A stretch of 64,000 bases of DNA from positions 1 to 64,000 of the forward strand of contig CAMCFO010000005.1 in the NCBI GenBank assembly GCA_945874155.1, written 5' to 3'. Source of the stretch: an uncultured Bacteroidales bacterium (lineage in GTDB: Bacteria > Bacteroidota > Bacteroidia > Bacteroidales > UBA932). Every line of letters begins with the position of its first letter. Positions within the stretch are counted from its first letter, which is position 1. Below the pieces are notes generated by a model that searched no databases, was not told where the DNA came from, and saw only the letters and a list, made by a program, of their open reading frames with translations. The translations under genes and the position numbers were made by a program. Below are positions 8,523 to 16,865 of this stretch, in pieces.

Positions 8523-9881
8523 TTAGTCCAAGAACTCCTCTACCACATTGGAAATATTTTGAAAAAACATAATATAGTAGATAGGGACATAGGTAATGCC
8601 ATTATCAACAAAGACCTCTCTCTCATTTGATAATACATATGCTTTCCTGATATTATAGTCATCGTTAGATATAAACTTATCCAAAGCACTATGAACCGTA
8701 TAATCTTTTCCTGATTTGACTTCAATTGGGATATTTGAAAGATTGTCGGCATCATCAATCAAAAAATCAACCTCACCATTTTTCTTATTGTCATAATAGT
8801 ATAAGTCATATCCGTGAGCTCTCAACTCTTGTGCTACGACAGTTTCATAAACGGAACCTAGATTTATGCTCTTGATATCAGACATTACAGCCTTGATGTT
8901 GTTACGATAGAATATACCGGAGAGGATACCCACATCATTCAGATAGAGTTTTAACAAGTTCTTGCCGCTATTCTCTACCAAAGGATATGTTGGGGTACTG
9001 ATTGCCTTCACCTCTAAAGTTATGCCGGCAGAGATGAGATAATCAAACTCATCTGAATAGTCATTAGTTCTTTTCCACTTTATGTCTTCAATATCCTTAA
9101 TGACAACCCTCTTCTTTTTGTTTTCAAGGTTTGATGGTATCATATCGAAGATACGGCGTATCTTCAGCTTTTTATCATGTTCCTCCTGGTATTTGGAAGC
9201 ATCAACACCATATAAATCGTGAGCCTCTTTCTGAATAGAACGGAATTCAACGACATTACGGCTCTCTACGAATACCTCAACAGCCTTTGGCAGGCCACCT
9301 ACCAACAAGTATTTTTTGAAGAGATCCAACATTTTGTCATGCATCGTATCAGACAACGCCTGGTTGTTGTTGAAACTCTCCCTCATAGCGTCAATTGCAA
9401 CTTCTCCTACACCATTAGCATAAAGGAACTCTTCAAAATCCATCGGATACATATGTTGTATATCCAAACTTCCGATAGGAACAGATTGGGTATTTTTCAA
9501 AGTTACTCCAAGCAGAGAGCCACTGGCAATATAGGTAAACTTCTTCTCTTTCATCAAGAACTTCACAAGAGTAAGAAGGTGGTCGTATGCTTGAATCTCA
9601 TCAATGAACACAAGGGTGTTATCCTTCTCCTTCATCTTATCGCCTGCGACAACACTTAAAGCCATATAGAAATCCTTTGTGGTTTTAGCTTCCGCAAAAA
9701 CGCGGTCGCCCAGTTTATCCTCTTCCATATTTATTTCAATATAGTTCGAGAACATCTTTTTTCCCACATGGCGAATAATATATGACTTACCTATTTGGCG
9801 TGCACCATCAATCAACAGCATTCTATCAGAATCTGAAGAGAGATATTCCTCAATCCGTTTTTTAATCTTTCTGTATAACAT
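8523..9881 (-). CDS. AAA ATPase with DUF4143 nuclease-like domain
   Basis: This 452-residue protein belongs to the large family of single-gene ATPases found in Bacteroidota. Residues ~20-35 hold the Walker A loop (GARQIGKS). Walker B is TLVFIDEIQ, and the sensor-like segment is IASGSLLG. The C-terminal DUF4143 domain has a PD-(D/E)XK-like core, GEVDFLID followed by IPIEVKSG. No biochemical role is established for this family; the combination suggests ATP-dependent DNA transactions. It is a single gene with its own promoter and three 33-bp-spaced upstream repeats, and is lower in GC than the neighbours, which suggests horizontal transfer. Confidence 0.85.
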   Translation of the reverse strand: MLYRKIKKRIEEYLSSDSDRMLLIDGARQIGKSYIIRHVGKKMFSNYIEINMEEDKLGDRVFAEAKTTKDFYMALSVVAGDKMKEKDNTLVFIDEIQAYDHLLTLVKFLMKEKKFTYIASGSLLGVTLKNTQSVPIGSLDIQHMYPMDFEEFLYANGVGEVAIDAMRESFNNNQALSDTMHDKMLDLFKKYLLVGGLPKAVEVFVESRNVVEFRSIQKEAHDLYGVDASKYQEEHDKKLKIRRIFDMIPSNLENKKKRVVIKDIEDIKWKRTNDYSDEFDYLISAGITLEVKAISTPTYPLVENSGKNLLKLYLNDVGILSGIFYRNNIKAVMSDIKSINLGSVYETVVAQELRAHGYDLYYYDNKKNGEVDFLIDDADNLSNIPIEVKSGKDYTVHSALDKFISNDDYNIRKAYVLSNEREVFVDNGITYVPIYYIMFFQNISNVVEEFLD

Positions 9882-9902
9882 GTTACTGCCTTTTTGTTAG
9901 TG

Positions 9903-9910
9903 CAAAGATA
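9903..9910 (-). promoter_or_regulatory. -7 box for the DUF4143 ATPase
   Basis: On the - strand this reads TATCTTTG, 21 bases before the ATG at 9881. The phased repeats at 9928-10016 lie directly upstream of it. Confidence 0.55.
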
Positions 9911-9927
9911 GTGCATTTTTTGATACG

Positions 9928-10016
9928 AGGTGCGTTTTCCTATGAAATACCACCGTAAATAACTGCGTTTTCCAATAAAACAAACCCTCTAAAAGGTGCG
10001 TTTTCCTATGAAATAC
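9928..10016 (-). repeat. Three direct repeats at exact 33-bp spacing, upstream of the ATPase
   Basis: The 23-base unit (core TGCGTTTTCCTATGAAATAC) occurs at 9928-9950 and 9994-10016. A shorter version (TGCGTTTTCCAATAAAA) lies between them. The shared TGCGTTTTCC starts at 9931, 9964 and 9997, which is precisely every 33 bases, or about three helical turns. They lie just upstream of the ATPase promoter, so a regulatory protein, perhaps the ATPase itself, could bind one face of the DNA. They are too few and too close to be a CRISPR array. Confidence 0.7.
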
Positions 10017-10085
10017 AGCTACAAAATAAATTTTCTGCAACACTTATTCCGCTGGTGAATAACGGGATGGTTTTAGAGAAGCCTC

Positions 10086-10976
10086 TCACCAGCATTCGGT
10101 CTCATCTGATATTTCCGGAATGGTAGATGATTGATATTGAGGGGCTTTCCCTGCCTTCAACTGCCGTTTGTAGTGTTCAAGCAGAGTGACGGCATATTTT
10201 CCGAGAAGGAAGAGCGAGGTCAGGTTGACAACCGTCATTATGACCATAAAGAAATCCACCAGAGCCCAGACGATGTCGATTGTCATCAGTGAACCGATGA
10301 ATATGAGTACTCCGAGACGAATCCTGTACAATTGGATGGCTGTCTTTGTGTGTGAAGAGCCATTGCACAGGAAAGCAAGATTGCATTCTCCGTAATAATA
10401 ATTGCCGATGACGCTTGAAAAGGCAAAGAAAAATATGCAAATGGCAATGATGTATTTGCCTGCCGGACCTATGTGCCAGGTCATTGCTGCCTGAGTAAGC
10501 TCGATGCCATTGGCTCCGCAATCATACAACCCGGAACTAAGGATGATGAACGCCGTGCATGTACATACTATAAGCGTGTCTGTAAAGACTCCCAGCGTCT
10601 GTATCAGCCCTTGTTTCACGGGATGGCTGACATCAGCAGTTGCTGCTACATTGGGTGCACTACCCTCCCCGGCTTCATTGCTGAAGATTCCCCTCTTGAA
10701 TCCCATAAGGATTGCCATTCCCATAGTCCCTCCGACTGCCTGTTCAAAGCCGAAAGCACTGCGGAAGATAAGTCCAATCATTGCAGGCAGGGATGTAATG
10801 TTGACAGCAAGTATCCACACAGCAATTCCGAGGTATGCAAGTGCCATGAAAGGAACAATGTATGAACAGACCTTTGCAATCCTCTGGATACCACCGAAGA
10901 TGACGGCAAGGGACAGCAGGGAGAGGAGAATCGCCATTGCCATCGGGGAAATTGAAAATGCCTCAAGTGTACTCAC
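10086..10976 (-). pseudogene. Sodium:alanine symporter (AGCS), 5'-truncated
   Basis: The 296 residues match the C-terminal two thirds of an AGCS amino acid:cation symporter. The family signature GFKRGIFSNEAGEGSAPNVAA is present in pieces, as are the ATADVSHPVKQG segment and about seven membrane helices. Complete members are about 450-490 residues, with four more helices before this point. The upstream DNA (10977-11038) contains no such sequence and leads straight into the HD-domain gene. The current start (MSTLEAFSIS) is therefore just the first Met after a deletion. Transport activity is unlikely. Confidence 0.8.
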
Positions 10977-11038
10977 TCTTTCCCTTCATTGCCCTGTAAA
11001 CCCTTGTCACCTTTGAACAGAAGACGGCACATTCAGTT

Positions 11039-11647
11039 TCAGGATTGAGGAAACTCGCGGTCGAAAATCTCCCTGAGTAGGGCCGGACGACGTATCAGTT
11101 CGCGCAGTTCCTCCAGTTTGCGGGCATTGTCAGACTCAGGAATCCAGAGCTTCAGATAGCCTCCGTCGGCATATTTTTCCCGGATATGCTCAAGAGTACG
11201 CAGCCAGTGTCCCTCCCGGTCAAGTTCCGGATAATGGGAGAGGCCGTAGCTTATGGTACGACGGATAATGGTGAGGGAATCGATCTGACGGTCCGCCTCC
11301 GCGACAATCTTGCCATAAATGCTGCGTGGCTCGGAGTTGTTCGAGGCCCGGTGATCCTCCACCGCTTGAGCCATAATCTCTATCTGCTCCGGCGAGAACC
11401 AGCGTTTCAGCAGCTCGTCCGAACGCAATATCCGGCCTGATTCCAGATGATGAGTCTTGCGATCGACGGCCAGCCCAGTATCGTGGTAAGCCGCAACCGT
11501 GTAAACCATGTTCCTGTCCAGGCCATAGTGCTCCGCCAGCTTCAGGCTCTCTTCGATGACATATCCGACGTGATCGCGCCTGTGTGCACCGTCGAAAGCG
11601 TCGTAGCGCGGAATGATTTCATTTTCTATATACTCCCTCAGCGTCAT
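11039..11647 (-). CDS. HD domain-containing phosphohydrolase
   Basis: This is a 202-residue soluble protein of the HD superfamily of metal-dependent phosphohydrolases. The conserved positions visible are the early His in RRDHVGYV, the HD pair in AAYHDTGLA, and the following KTHHLESG segment with two more His. A later Asp (EADRQIDSL) completes the usual metal site. The start at 11647 (MTLREYIENE) is chosen because a -7 box lies just upstream. The longer frame to 11761 would read through the promoter and the antisense of an AraC remnant. The natural substrate is unknown; nucleotide or phosphoester hydrolysis is typical. Confidence 0.85.
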   Translation of the reverse strand: MTLREYIENEIIPRYDAFDGAHRRDHVGYVIEESLKLAEHYGLDRNMVYTVAAYHDTGLAVDRKTHHLESGRILRSDELLKRWFSPEQIEIMAQAVEDHRASNNSEPRSIYGKIVAEADRQIDSLTIIRRTISYGLSHYPELDREGHWLRTLEHIREKYADGGYLKLWIPESDNARKLEELRELIRRPALLREIFDREFPQS

Positions 11648-11661
11648 TTTGACAATTTTTG

Positions 11662-11669
11662 CAAATATA
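11662..11669 (-). promoter_or_regulatory. -7 box for the HD-domain gene
   Basis: On the - strand this reads TATATTTG, 14 bases before the chosen start at 11647. It decides in favour of the shorter start. Confidence 0.55.
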
Positions 11670-11701
11670 TCAACTTTCCAGTAGATTCTCACCTTTGGAA
11701 T

Positions 11702-11762
11702 TTCAGCCGCCTGTTCAAGAAGGTCACAGGAGTGATGCCGTCGGAATATCTGAAATAACAAC
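11702..11762 (+). pseudogene. 3' end remnant of an AraC-type gene
   Basis: These 61 bases match 5885-5945, the last codons and stop of the AraC gene at 5051, with two substitutions. They encode FSRLFKKVTGVMPSEYLK and a stop. Nothing of the rest of the gene is present. It lies between the promoter of the HD gene and the promoter of the next ATPase, as a leftover of a second AraC gene or of a small duplication. Confidence 0.75.
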
Positions 11763-11781
11763 TTTCTAATTCCAGAATTAT

Positions 11782-11812
11782 TTTGTTACCCATAAAAATT
11801 TATGTATTTTTG
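11782..11812 (+). promoter_or_regulatory. Full Bacteroidota promoter (-33/-7)
   Basis: TTTG at 11782-11785, a 19-base spacer and TATTTTTG at 11805-11812 give the textbook Bacteroidota promoter. It sits 26 bases before the ATPase start at 11839. Confidence 0.65.
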
Positions 11813-11838
11813 GAGTGCCATTCCAAATTTGCATCAAA

Positions 11839-12999
11839 ATGAATATAGATTACATAGCACGAGACATTCAGGATTTACTAATTGAGGCATCTCAATATTT
11901 TTCAGTCATTTGCATTACAGGGCCAAGACAATCCGGAAAGAGTACCATACTGAAAAAGATGTTTCCCCAGGCCGTAAAGTACTCATTGAAGGATGTGAAC
12001 ATCAGGGAGTTTGCCCTTACTGATCCTATTGCATTTCTGAATCAGACTCAGCAGATGATGTTCATTGATGAGGCGCAGAAAGCACCAGAACTCTTCGAAT
12101 ACATACAGGGAATAGTGGACAATAATCCAGATAGGAAATTCCTTCTGTCTGGCAGTTCCAACTTCGAACTGATGAAAGACCTGTCAGAGTCTTTGGCTGG
12201 AAGGGCCGGTGTATTCGAACTGATGCCTATGTCGCTTAATGAGACCCGCACAGAATCTTCGAGCAAGACACTTGACGATTTCCTCTATGATGGTCTCTTT
12301 CCGGCGATATGCGCCAAGAAGAATATCGCAAAATTGCTCTATCCGTCATACGTAAAGACTTATCTGGAAAGAGATGTAAGGGACCTGCTCAAGATAAAGG
12401 ACATTATGCAGTTCCTCAAGTTTATGAAGCTGTGTGCAGCACGAGTTGGTTCCGTATTCAACGCGTCCGAACTGGCTAACGAGGTTGGGGTTGACGGCAA
12501 AACCATTGCGTCTTGGATGTCAGTACTGACTGCTTCATATGTAGTATACCTATTACCACCATACTACGAGAACATTTCAAAGAGATTGATAAAGAGTCCC
12601 AAACTATATTTCTGCGATCCAGGCCTTGTATGCTACCTTCTTGATATCGAGAGTCCTAAACAGTTTTCAAGAGATAAGATGCGCGGCAACATATTCGAGA
12701 ACTTCGTAGTGATGGAAGCTGTCAAGCACAGAATGAATGCCGGTAAGGAGGGGGGCGTCTTCTTCTACCGCGACTCCAACATGAACGAGGTGGACATACT
12801 CATCAAGGAGGAAGGTGAAATCACTGCTCTTGAAGTAAAGTCATCTATGACATACAATAGAGAGTTCGAAAACACTCTGAAGAAACTGTCTGGGTGGATA
12901 AAGACTCCTATCAGAAGGAAGGGCGTAGTTTATACCGGAGATTTCGAGAATAATATAGGAGACATAGAAATCATTAATTACAAGAGCCTTACTTTATAG
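11839..12999 (+). CDS. AAA ATPase with DUF4143 nuclease-like domain
   Basis: This 386-residue relative of the ATPase at 8523 has Walker A GPRQSGKS, Walker B MMFIDEAQK and sensor segment FLLSGSSNF. It then has the winged-helix-like middle part and a C-terminal domain with the PD-(D/E)XK-like core NEVDILIKEEGEITALEVKS. The start at 11839 (MNIDYIARDI) fits the promoter at 11782-11812. It stands alone between a remnant and an FtsK-like gene. The family's function is not established. The copy looks intact. Confidence 0.87.
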   Translation: MNIDYIARDIQDLLIEASQYFSVICITGPRQSGKSTILKKMFPQAVKYSLKDVNIREFALTDPIAFLNQTQQMMFIDEAQKAPELFEYIQGIVDNNPDRKFLLSGSSNFELMKDLSESLAGRAGVFELMPMSLNETRTESSSKTLDDFLYDGLFPAICAKKNIAKLLYPSYVKTYLERDVRDLLKIKDIMQFLKFMKLCAARVGSVFNASELANEVGVDGKTIASWMSVLTASYVVYLLPPYYENISKRLIKSPKLYFCDPGLVCYLLDIESPKQFSRDKMRGNIFENFVVMEAVKHRMNAGKEGGVFFYRDSNMNEVDILIKEEGEITALEVKSSMTYNREFENTLKKLSGWIKTPIRRKGVVYTGDFENNIGDIEIINYKSLTL

Positions 13000-13116
13000 T
13001 ATTCAAGAAACAAGGAGCAAATCCACCATCTGCCAAAAAAGTGAAACTTCCCCAGAGCTTGTTACATCAGCTGACATTTGTGGATATTTAGTACTATGAA
13101 TTGCGTTGTTTTATTG

Positions 13117-14359
13117 CTAACTTTTGTGGTGATTTAGAGCTAACTTTTGCGATACTTCATTTTCACAGTTTTTGATTCTGGTCTCAGTAAATTCATTTTT
13201 CGATGATTCTGGAACCGCAACCGGGCTTGATAAAGTATCTATTAATTCACGTGCTGTCATGGAGGATATAATTCTATTAGTCTTGTTTAAGCCGGGTAAG
13301 TTCAGCGTTATACAATAACAGCATATCGCCATATCCGGGCAGTTCCTCAGCACCGTGAATGTCAAGGATAGTCAGTGAATCGACCTTCGTCCTGGTCTTG
13401 AAAGCGATTCGTGTAGGAAATAATGTCTTGATTTTGTTACTAATCACGTTTACAGATGGGTGGGAGGTGGAGATAATAAGATGAATGCCCACTTTAGGAC
13501 CCTTTTGAGCCAGGTATAAAATCTTTTTCATCAGATCCGTTTTGTCCAGGAGAATAGTGTATTCGTGAAATATGACCACTATGTATGGCATTATCTCATC
13601 GGGCTTATGCCGGTTGTATTCTTTTATGTCTCGCGCCCTACTTTGGAAAAACATGTCATTACGACTTTGAAGTTCTGTATATACAAAGTCAATCTTTAGT
13701 GTGGCTTCGCGTTCCGGATATATTTCTTCTTCCAGATTGATGTAATATACATCTGTCATCTTACTACTCAGAGAGTCCCGCATTGATTCCAGAAATTTGC
13801 TTTTGCCTTGTTCCGGGGCACCTGCTACAAGGATATTCTTTGCTTTTAGGAGATCAATAGATTCATAAGTCTCATTTTCAGATAATCCGATTACCAGCAG
13901 TAATTCATTTATTGTTTCGTTTTGGGTTTTCTGGTGTTTGGTTATTTCCTGATTTTTCTTGATGATGGCCATATATTCCGGACGGATGAGTGATTCGATC
14001 TTTTTGACGACTTCCTCTGTATCATATGGCTCGGTGGTGAATTTCTCCTTGATGAATGCGTTGATCTTCTGGCTATTACAGTCAAGCTCATCGATAATGT
14101 CTTGATATCCCATGTGCTTTATTGCATTGAAATATGAATCGTCATCAGGAACTAATGATCTAAGGTCGAGGGTGTACTTCTCTATGAATTCTTTTGAAAA
14201 GAAAACTTCTTCAGCCTCGCCTAATACCTCTGCGTAAAGTATGGCACCAACTACATCATGAGGAATGATAAAGTCGTTCGTCGCACAGAAAAAGAGGGTT
14301 TCAAAGGCGGACAGGTACGTACTGCTGTAATCGTCGCGGAATGTTAATGGTTTGTACAT
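13117..14359 (-). pseudogene. FtsK/SpoIIIE-like cytosolic ATPase, frameshifted near the 3' end
   Basis: The main frame (14359 to 13277) encodes about 360 residues. An N-terminal part of unknown fold is followed by an FtsK-type ATPase domain: Walker A GAPEQGKS, a Walker-B-like IVVIFHEYTIL, and the FtsK hallmark HLIISTSHPSVNVISNKIKT with FPTRIAFKTRTKVDS and GYGDMLL. A second frame (to 13117) continues with NRIISSMTARELIDTL. It joins near 13285, which points to a one-base frameshift 50 residues before the normal end. Unlike FtsK, no membrane helices and no gamma domain are present. The start at 14359 excludes an upstream frame that lies in the palindromic repeat. Confidence 0.7.
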
Positions 14360-14391
14360 AATTGTTTGTTTTGATTTACGACACAAAAATA

Positions 14392-14522
14392 GTGGGGATG
14401 ACCAAAAAGCCTTTTGTTCATCCCCTTCGGGACTCCTTAACCCCCGCAGACTTGCGTCTGCGGCCCCTATTAGGGGCATTTCGCACCTCCGGTGCGGTCC
14501 CTTCGGGACTTTTTAGCCACCC
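14392..14522. repeat. 131-bp multi-hairpin repeat, copy 1
   Basis: This element is nearly identical to 36209-36339 (about two differences), and both copies have the same orientation. It is a chain of small palindromes: GGGGATGA with TCATCCCC, CCGCAGAC with GTCTGCGG, CCCCTATTAGGGG, GCACCTCCGGTGC and TCCCTTCGGGA. It contains no gene. It could be a folded RNA, a REP-like or MITE-like element, or a bidirectional transcription barrier. Confidence 0.8.
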
Positions 14523-14830
14523 ACTTGTGTTCAACACCAGATTATGGTTGTCCCTTGATGAGTCGGTATCCCTGTCGTCAATCATCGGATAGAGAGGCAT
14601 CTGGAACGCGATGTTCACCTCTCCCCTGTCCCTGTCCAGCATACAAAGAGCAGCGCACAGTCCACCTCCCGCGCTCTTACCGCCGACAAATATCTGGTCC
14701 TTGCGTATGCCAAGTTCGTCAGCATGTGTGACCATAAACTTCAGTGTGGCATAGCAGTCGTTCAGGGCATTCGGGAATAGTATTGGCCTGTACCATATTG
14801 TTGGTGAGTCGGGAATGTGGAGGTTGCGGC
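14523..14830 (-). pseudogene. Alpha/beta hydrolase (HSL/esterase type), fragment
   Basis: On the - strand about 100 residues match the middle of a hormone-sensitive-lipase-type esterase: ALNDCYATLKFMVTHADELG and the nucleophile elbow GGKSAGGG (GxSxG) with Ser. The part before, with the HGGG oxyanion motif, and the part after, with the catalytic Asp and His, are both missing. The 3' end runs directly into the multi-hairpin repeat, as if the element had replaced the rest of the gene. Confidence 0.75.
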
Positions 14831-15114
14831 AGTTGCAGGTTGCCAGGAGGAAAACCGGCCGTCGAGACATTCGCAGACTATATCGACGGGAAGGTCGAGT
14901 TCGAGACCATCTCATCCATACTTTATATATATTTTCGCTTGCGAAACCGCCATTTCGGGTGACAAAATGTCATTATTACGACATCACCTGGCCTACCAAG
15001 GCGAGACTGCGGAGTTTGGCACCCTCTTTGACTCGCTGCATATAGAGCCGGGGCTTCGTCAGCTGAAGCAACGGCATCATAAAGGATAATTTTGACGATT
15101 ATATTTACATTACA
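14831..15114. other. Patchwork of gene fragments, no intact gene
   Basis: The stretch contains short + strand coding-like pieces such as VETFADYIDGKVEFETIS (14853-14910) and AYQGETAEFGTLFDSLHI (14990-15045), in different frames and without starts. Neither is recognised. A weak -7-like TATATTTA lies about 15 bases before the HdeD start. Confidence 0.4.
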
Positions 15115-15678
15115 ATGTTACCCAGCAGAAAAATTTATATGGGCATCACCGGTGCAGCACTGGTAGCCCTCGGCATCATTTGCTTGTGCAACCCTCTCTC
15201 CACTGTGATTTCACTATCCTGGATGATAGGGCTTCTCACCTTGGTTTCAGGCATTTCAACCCTAATGAACTGGTTCCGCCTCAGATCTTATTTTCCACAG
15301 AGTGGCAGCATCCTGCTTTCATCCATCCTTCAGATTATCATTGGTATAATCTTCCTCAGACACGACCTCGCTATGGCGGCCATTATGCCTATCATATTTG
15401 CATTCTTCCTCATCATTGAGGGCGTCAACCTCGCCATACGGTCATTTGACTACAGAAAGGTAGGTTTCAGACTCTGGTGGGCAAACCTCATCCTCGGCAT
15501 TGCATCCACAATACTCGGCTTCCTCTCATTCAGCGTTCCCGGAGTCGGCGGCACAACCCTCAGTATCTGTGTGGGCTTAGGACTGATACTTATTGGAGCT
15601 GTCTATCTGATGGCCATCTTCGCCATCAACCGCTTTGAACGGAAATTGAACGAGAATCCTTGGATCGAGGAACAATAA
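15115..15678 (+). CDS. HdeD family acid-resistance membrane protein
   Basis: This is a 187-residue inner-membrane protein with six predicted helices arranged as three hairpins, the DUF308/HdeD fold. The repeats around GLLTLVSGISTL, LIIEGVNLAIRSF and LGLILIGAVYLM are typical. E. coli HdeD is linked to acid resistance; the role here is inferred only from the family. The gene stands alone. A copy of the dispersed 3'-end repeat begins within its stop codon. Confidence 0.85.
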   Translation: MLPSRKIYMGITGAALVALGIICLCNPLSTVISLSWMIGLLTLVSGISTLMNWFRLRSYFPQSGSILLSSILQIIIGIIFLRHDLAMAAIMPIIFAFFLIIEGVNLAIRSFDYRKVGFRLWWANLILGIASTILGFLSFSVPGVGGTTLSICVGLGLILIGAVYLMAIFAINRFERKLNENPWIEEQ

Positions 15679-15707
15679 GTAATCCTCAAAAAAACTGCAT
15701 CATCTTT
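15678..15707 (+). repeat. Copy of dispersed 3'-end repeat
   Basis: This 30-base copy reads AGTAATCCTCAAAAAAACTG then CATCATCTTT on the + strand. It begins at the last base of the HdeD stop codon, the same placement relative to a gene end as at 45106 and 1496. Confidence 0.7.
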
Positions 15708-15747
15708 GTAAAAGCGCCCGAAATGGCCAGGCTCGGCTGAGCGAGAT

Positions 15748-16446
15748 TTACAAAGGAACAAACTCCGAGAATATCGAAGCGCCAATTACGGTAAGGAGGC
15801 CGCAGACGACGATGGAAAGACTGCTCATTGCCCCTTCGACCGGTCCTATTTCCATAGCTTTGGCTGTACCTACCGCGTGGGAACTGGAGCCGATGGCAAT
15901 GCCTTTGGCAATGGGCTCTTCTATTTGGAAGAGTTTCAATACGCCCTCTGCAATTACATTGCCCAGCACACCGGTGATGACTATAACCACAACCGCCAGA
16001 GGCACATACCCCCCGAGTTCCGCAGCCACATCCATACCAATTGCCGTAGTGATTGACTTGGGCAGGAAGGTGACGTAAGTCTGATGGTCAAAATGGAACA
16101 TCTGTGCAAGCAGCCATATACAGACAAGACTGGACACCACTCCCGAAATTATGCCCGCCATCACGGCTTTCCAATGCTTCTTAAGCAGCTTGAACTGCTC
16201 ATAAAGGGGCACTGCCAGGCAGATGGTAGCAGGAGTCAGCAGAAAGCTGATAGAATAGGACCCCTTGGCATAAGTCTCATAACTCATCCCGCTCAGGCTC
16301 AGGAAGATAATAACCAAAACAATTGAAATCAGCAGCGGGTTCAAAAAAGACAAACCAGTTTTCCTGCGCAGCCACATTCCCAAAGCGTAAGACGCAAGGC
16401 TGATTAAGACTCCAAGATATGCGGAGTTCCCGATAAGCTCATTCAT
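15748..16446 (-). CDS. lrgB: LrgB-family murein hydrolase regulator / effux protein
   Basis: This is a 232-residue polytopic membrane protein of the LrgB/CidB family, with the hallmark segments LLTPATICLAVPLYEQ, FLPKSITTAIGMDV and GIAIGSSSHAVGTAKA. These proteins act with LrgA/CidA as a holin-like pair or as transporters of small acids. The start at 16446 overlaps the LrgA stop by four bases (ATGA), so translation is coupled. A longer frame to 16566 overlaps lrgA and is not needed. Confidence 0.9.
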   Translation of the reverse strand: MNELIGNSAYLGVLISLASYALGMWLRRKTGLSFLNPLLISIVLVIIFLSLSGMSYETYAKGSYSISFLLTPATICLAVPLYEQFKLLKKHWKAVMAGIISGVVSSLVCIWLLAQMFHFDHQTYVTFLPKSITTAIGMDVAAELGGYVPLAVVVIVITGVLGNVIAEGVLKLFQIEEPIAKGIAIGSSSHAVGTAKAMEIGPVEGAMSSLSIVVCGLLTVIGASIFSEFVPL

Positions 16447-16805
16447 TTTCGCCCTCCCTTTCTGACAAGCCTCTGTGTCACTCGGCCGGATACTGCCATC
16501 ACGACGACTGTGCTTACAACTATAACCACCGCACACGGCAGCCATAAACCTTTGATAAGGCTCCAAGACTGCACAATCCCTACCGCTGGAGGAAGGAACA
16601 TAATCGGCATAATAGATATAAGAAATGAACTGGTCTCCTTGATATCTTTCACCTTTACAAGTTTGAGTTCCAAGGCAATATAAAGGAGCACTATACCGTA
16701 GATACTAGCCGGTATGGGGAGTGGGATAAAATGGTGCAGCAGTTCTCCCGCGAACGCAAACGCCATAATGATTAAAAATTGAAAAATGAATTTCATATTA
16801 TACAC
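16443..16805 (-). CDS. lrgA: LrgA/CidA holin-like protein
   Basis: This is a 120-residue membrane protein with four helices. The LrgA/CidA signature is clear: HHFIPLPIPASIYGIVLLYI and the second half IMPIMFLPPAVGIV. It is the first gene of an lrgAB pair. Met4 (16796) is an equally plausible start. The pair is thought to influence cell lysis or carboxylate export in other bacteria. Confidence 0.9.
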   Translation of the reverse strand: MYNMKFIFQFLIIMAFAFAGELLHHFIPLPIPASIYGIVLLYIALELKLVKVKDIKETSSFLISIMPIMFLPPAVGIVQSWSLIKGLWLPCAVVIVVSTVVVMAVSGRVTQRLVRKGGRK

Positions 16806-16865
16806 ATATTCAAGTCCCGACAGACTTACGATTCACACGTGATATTGTGTCTTCTTCATCGAAGC

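Noticed and set aside
9928..10016. Short CRISPR array
   Set aside because: There are only three units with ~10-base intervals and the middle one is degraded; spacing and lengths do not fit CRISPR, and no cas genes are present.
11648..11761. N-terminal extension of the HD-domain protein
   Set aside because: It would translate the antisense of an AraC remnant and read through the gene's own promoter.
14418..14522. C-terminal end of the esterase fragment inside the multi-hairpin element
   Set aside because: The residues there are the translated palindromes (Arg/Gly-rich) and not part of the enzyme fold.
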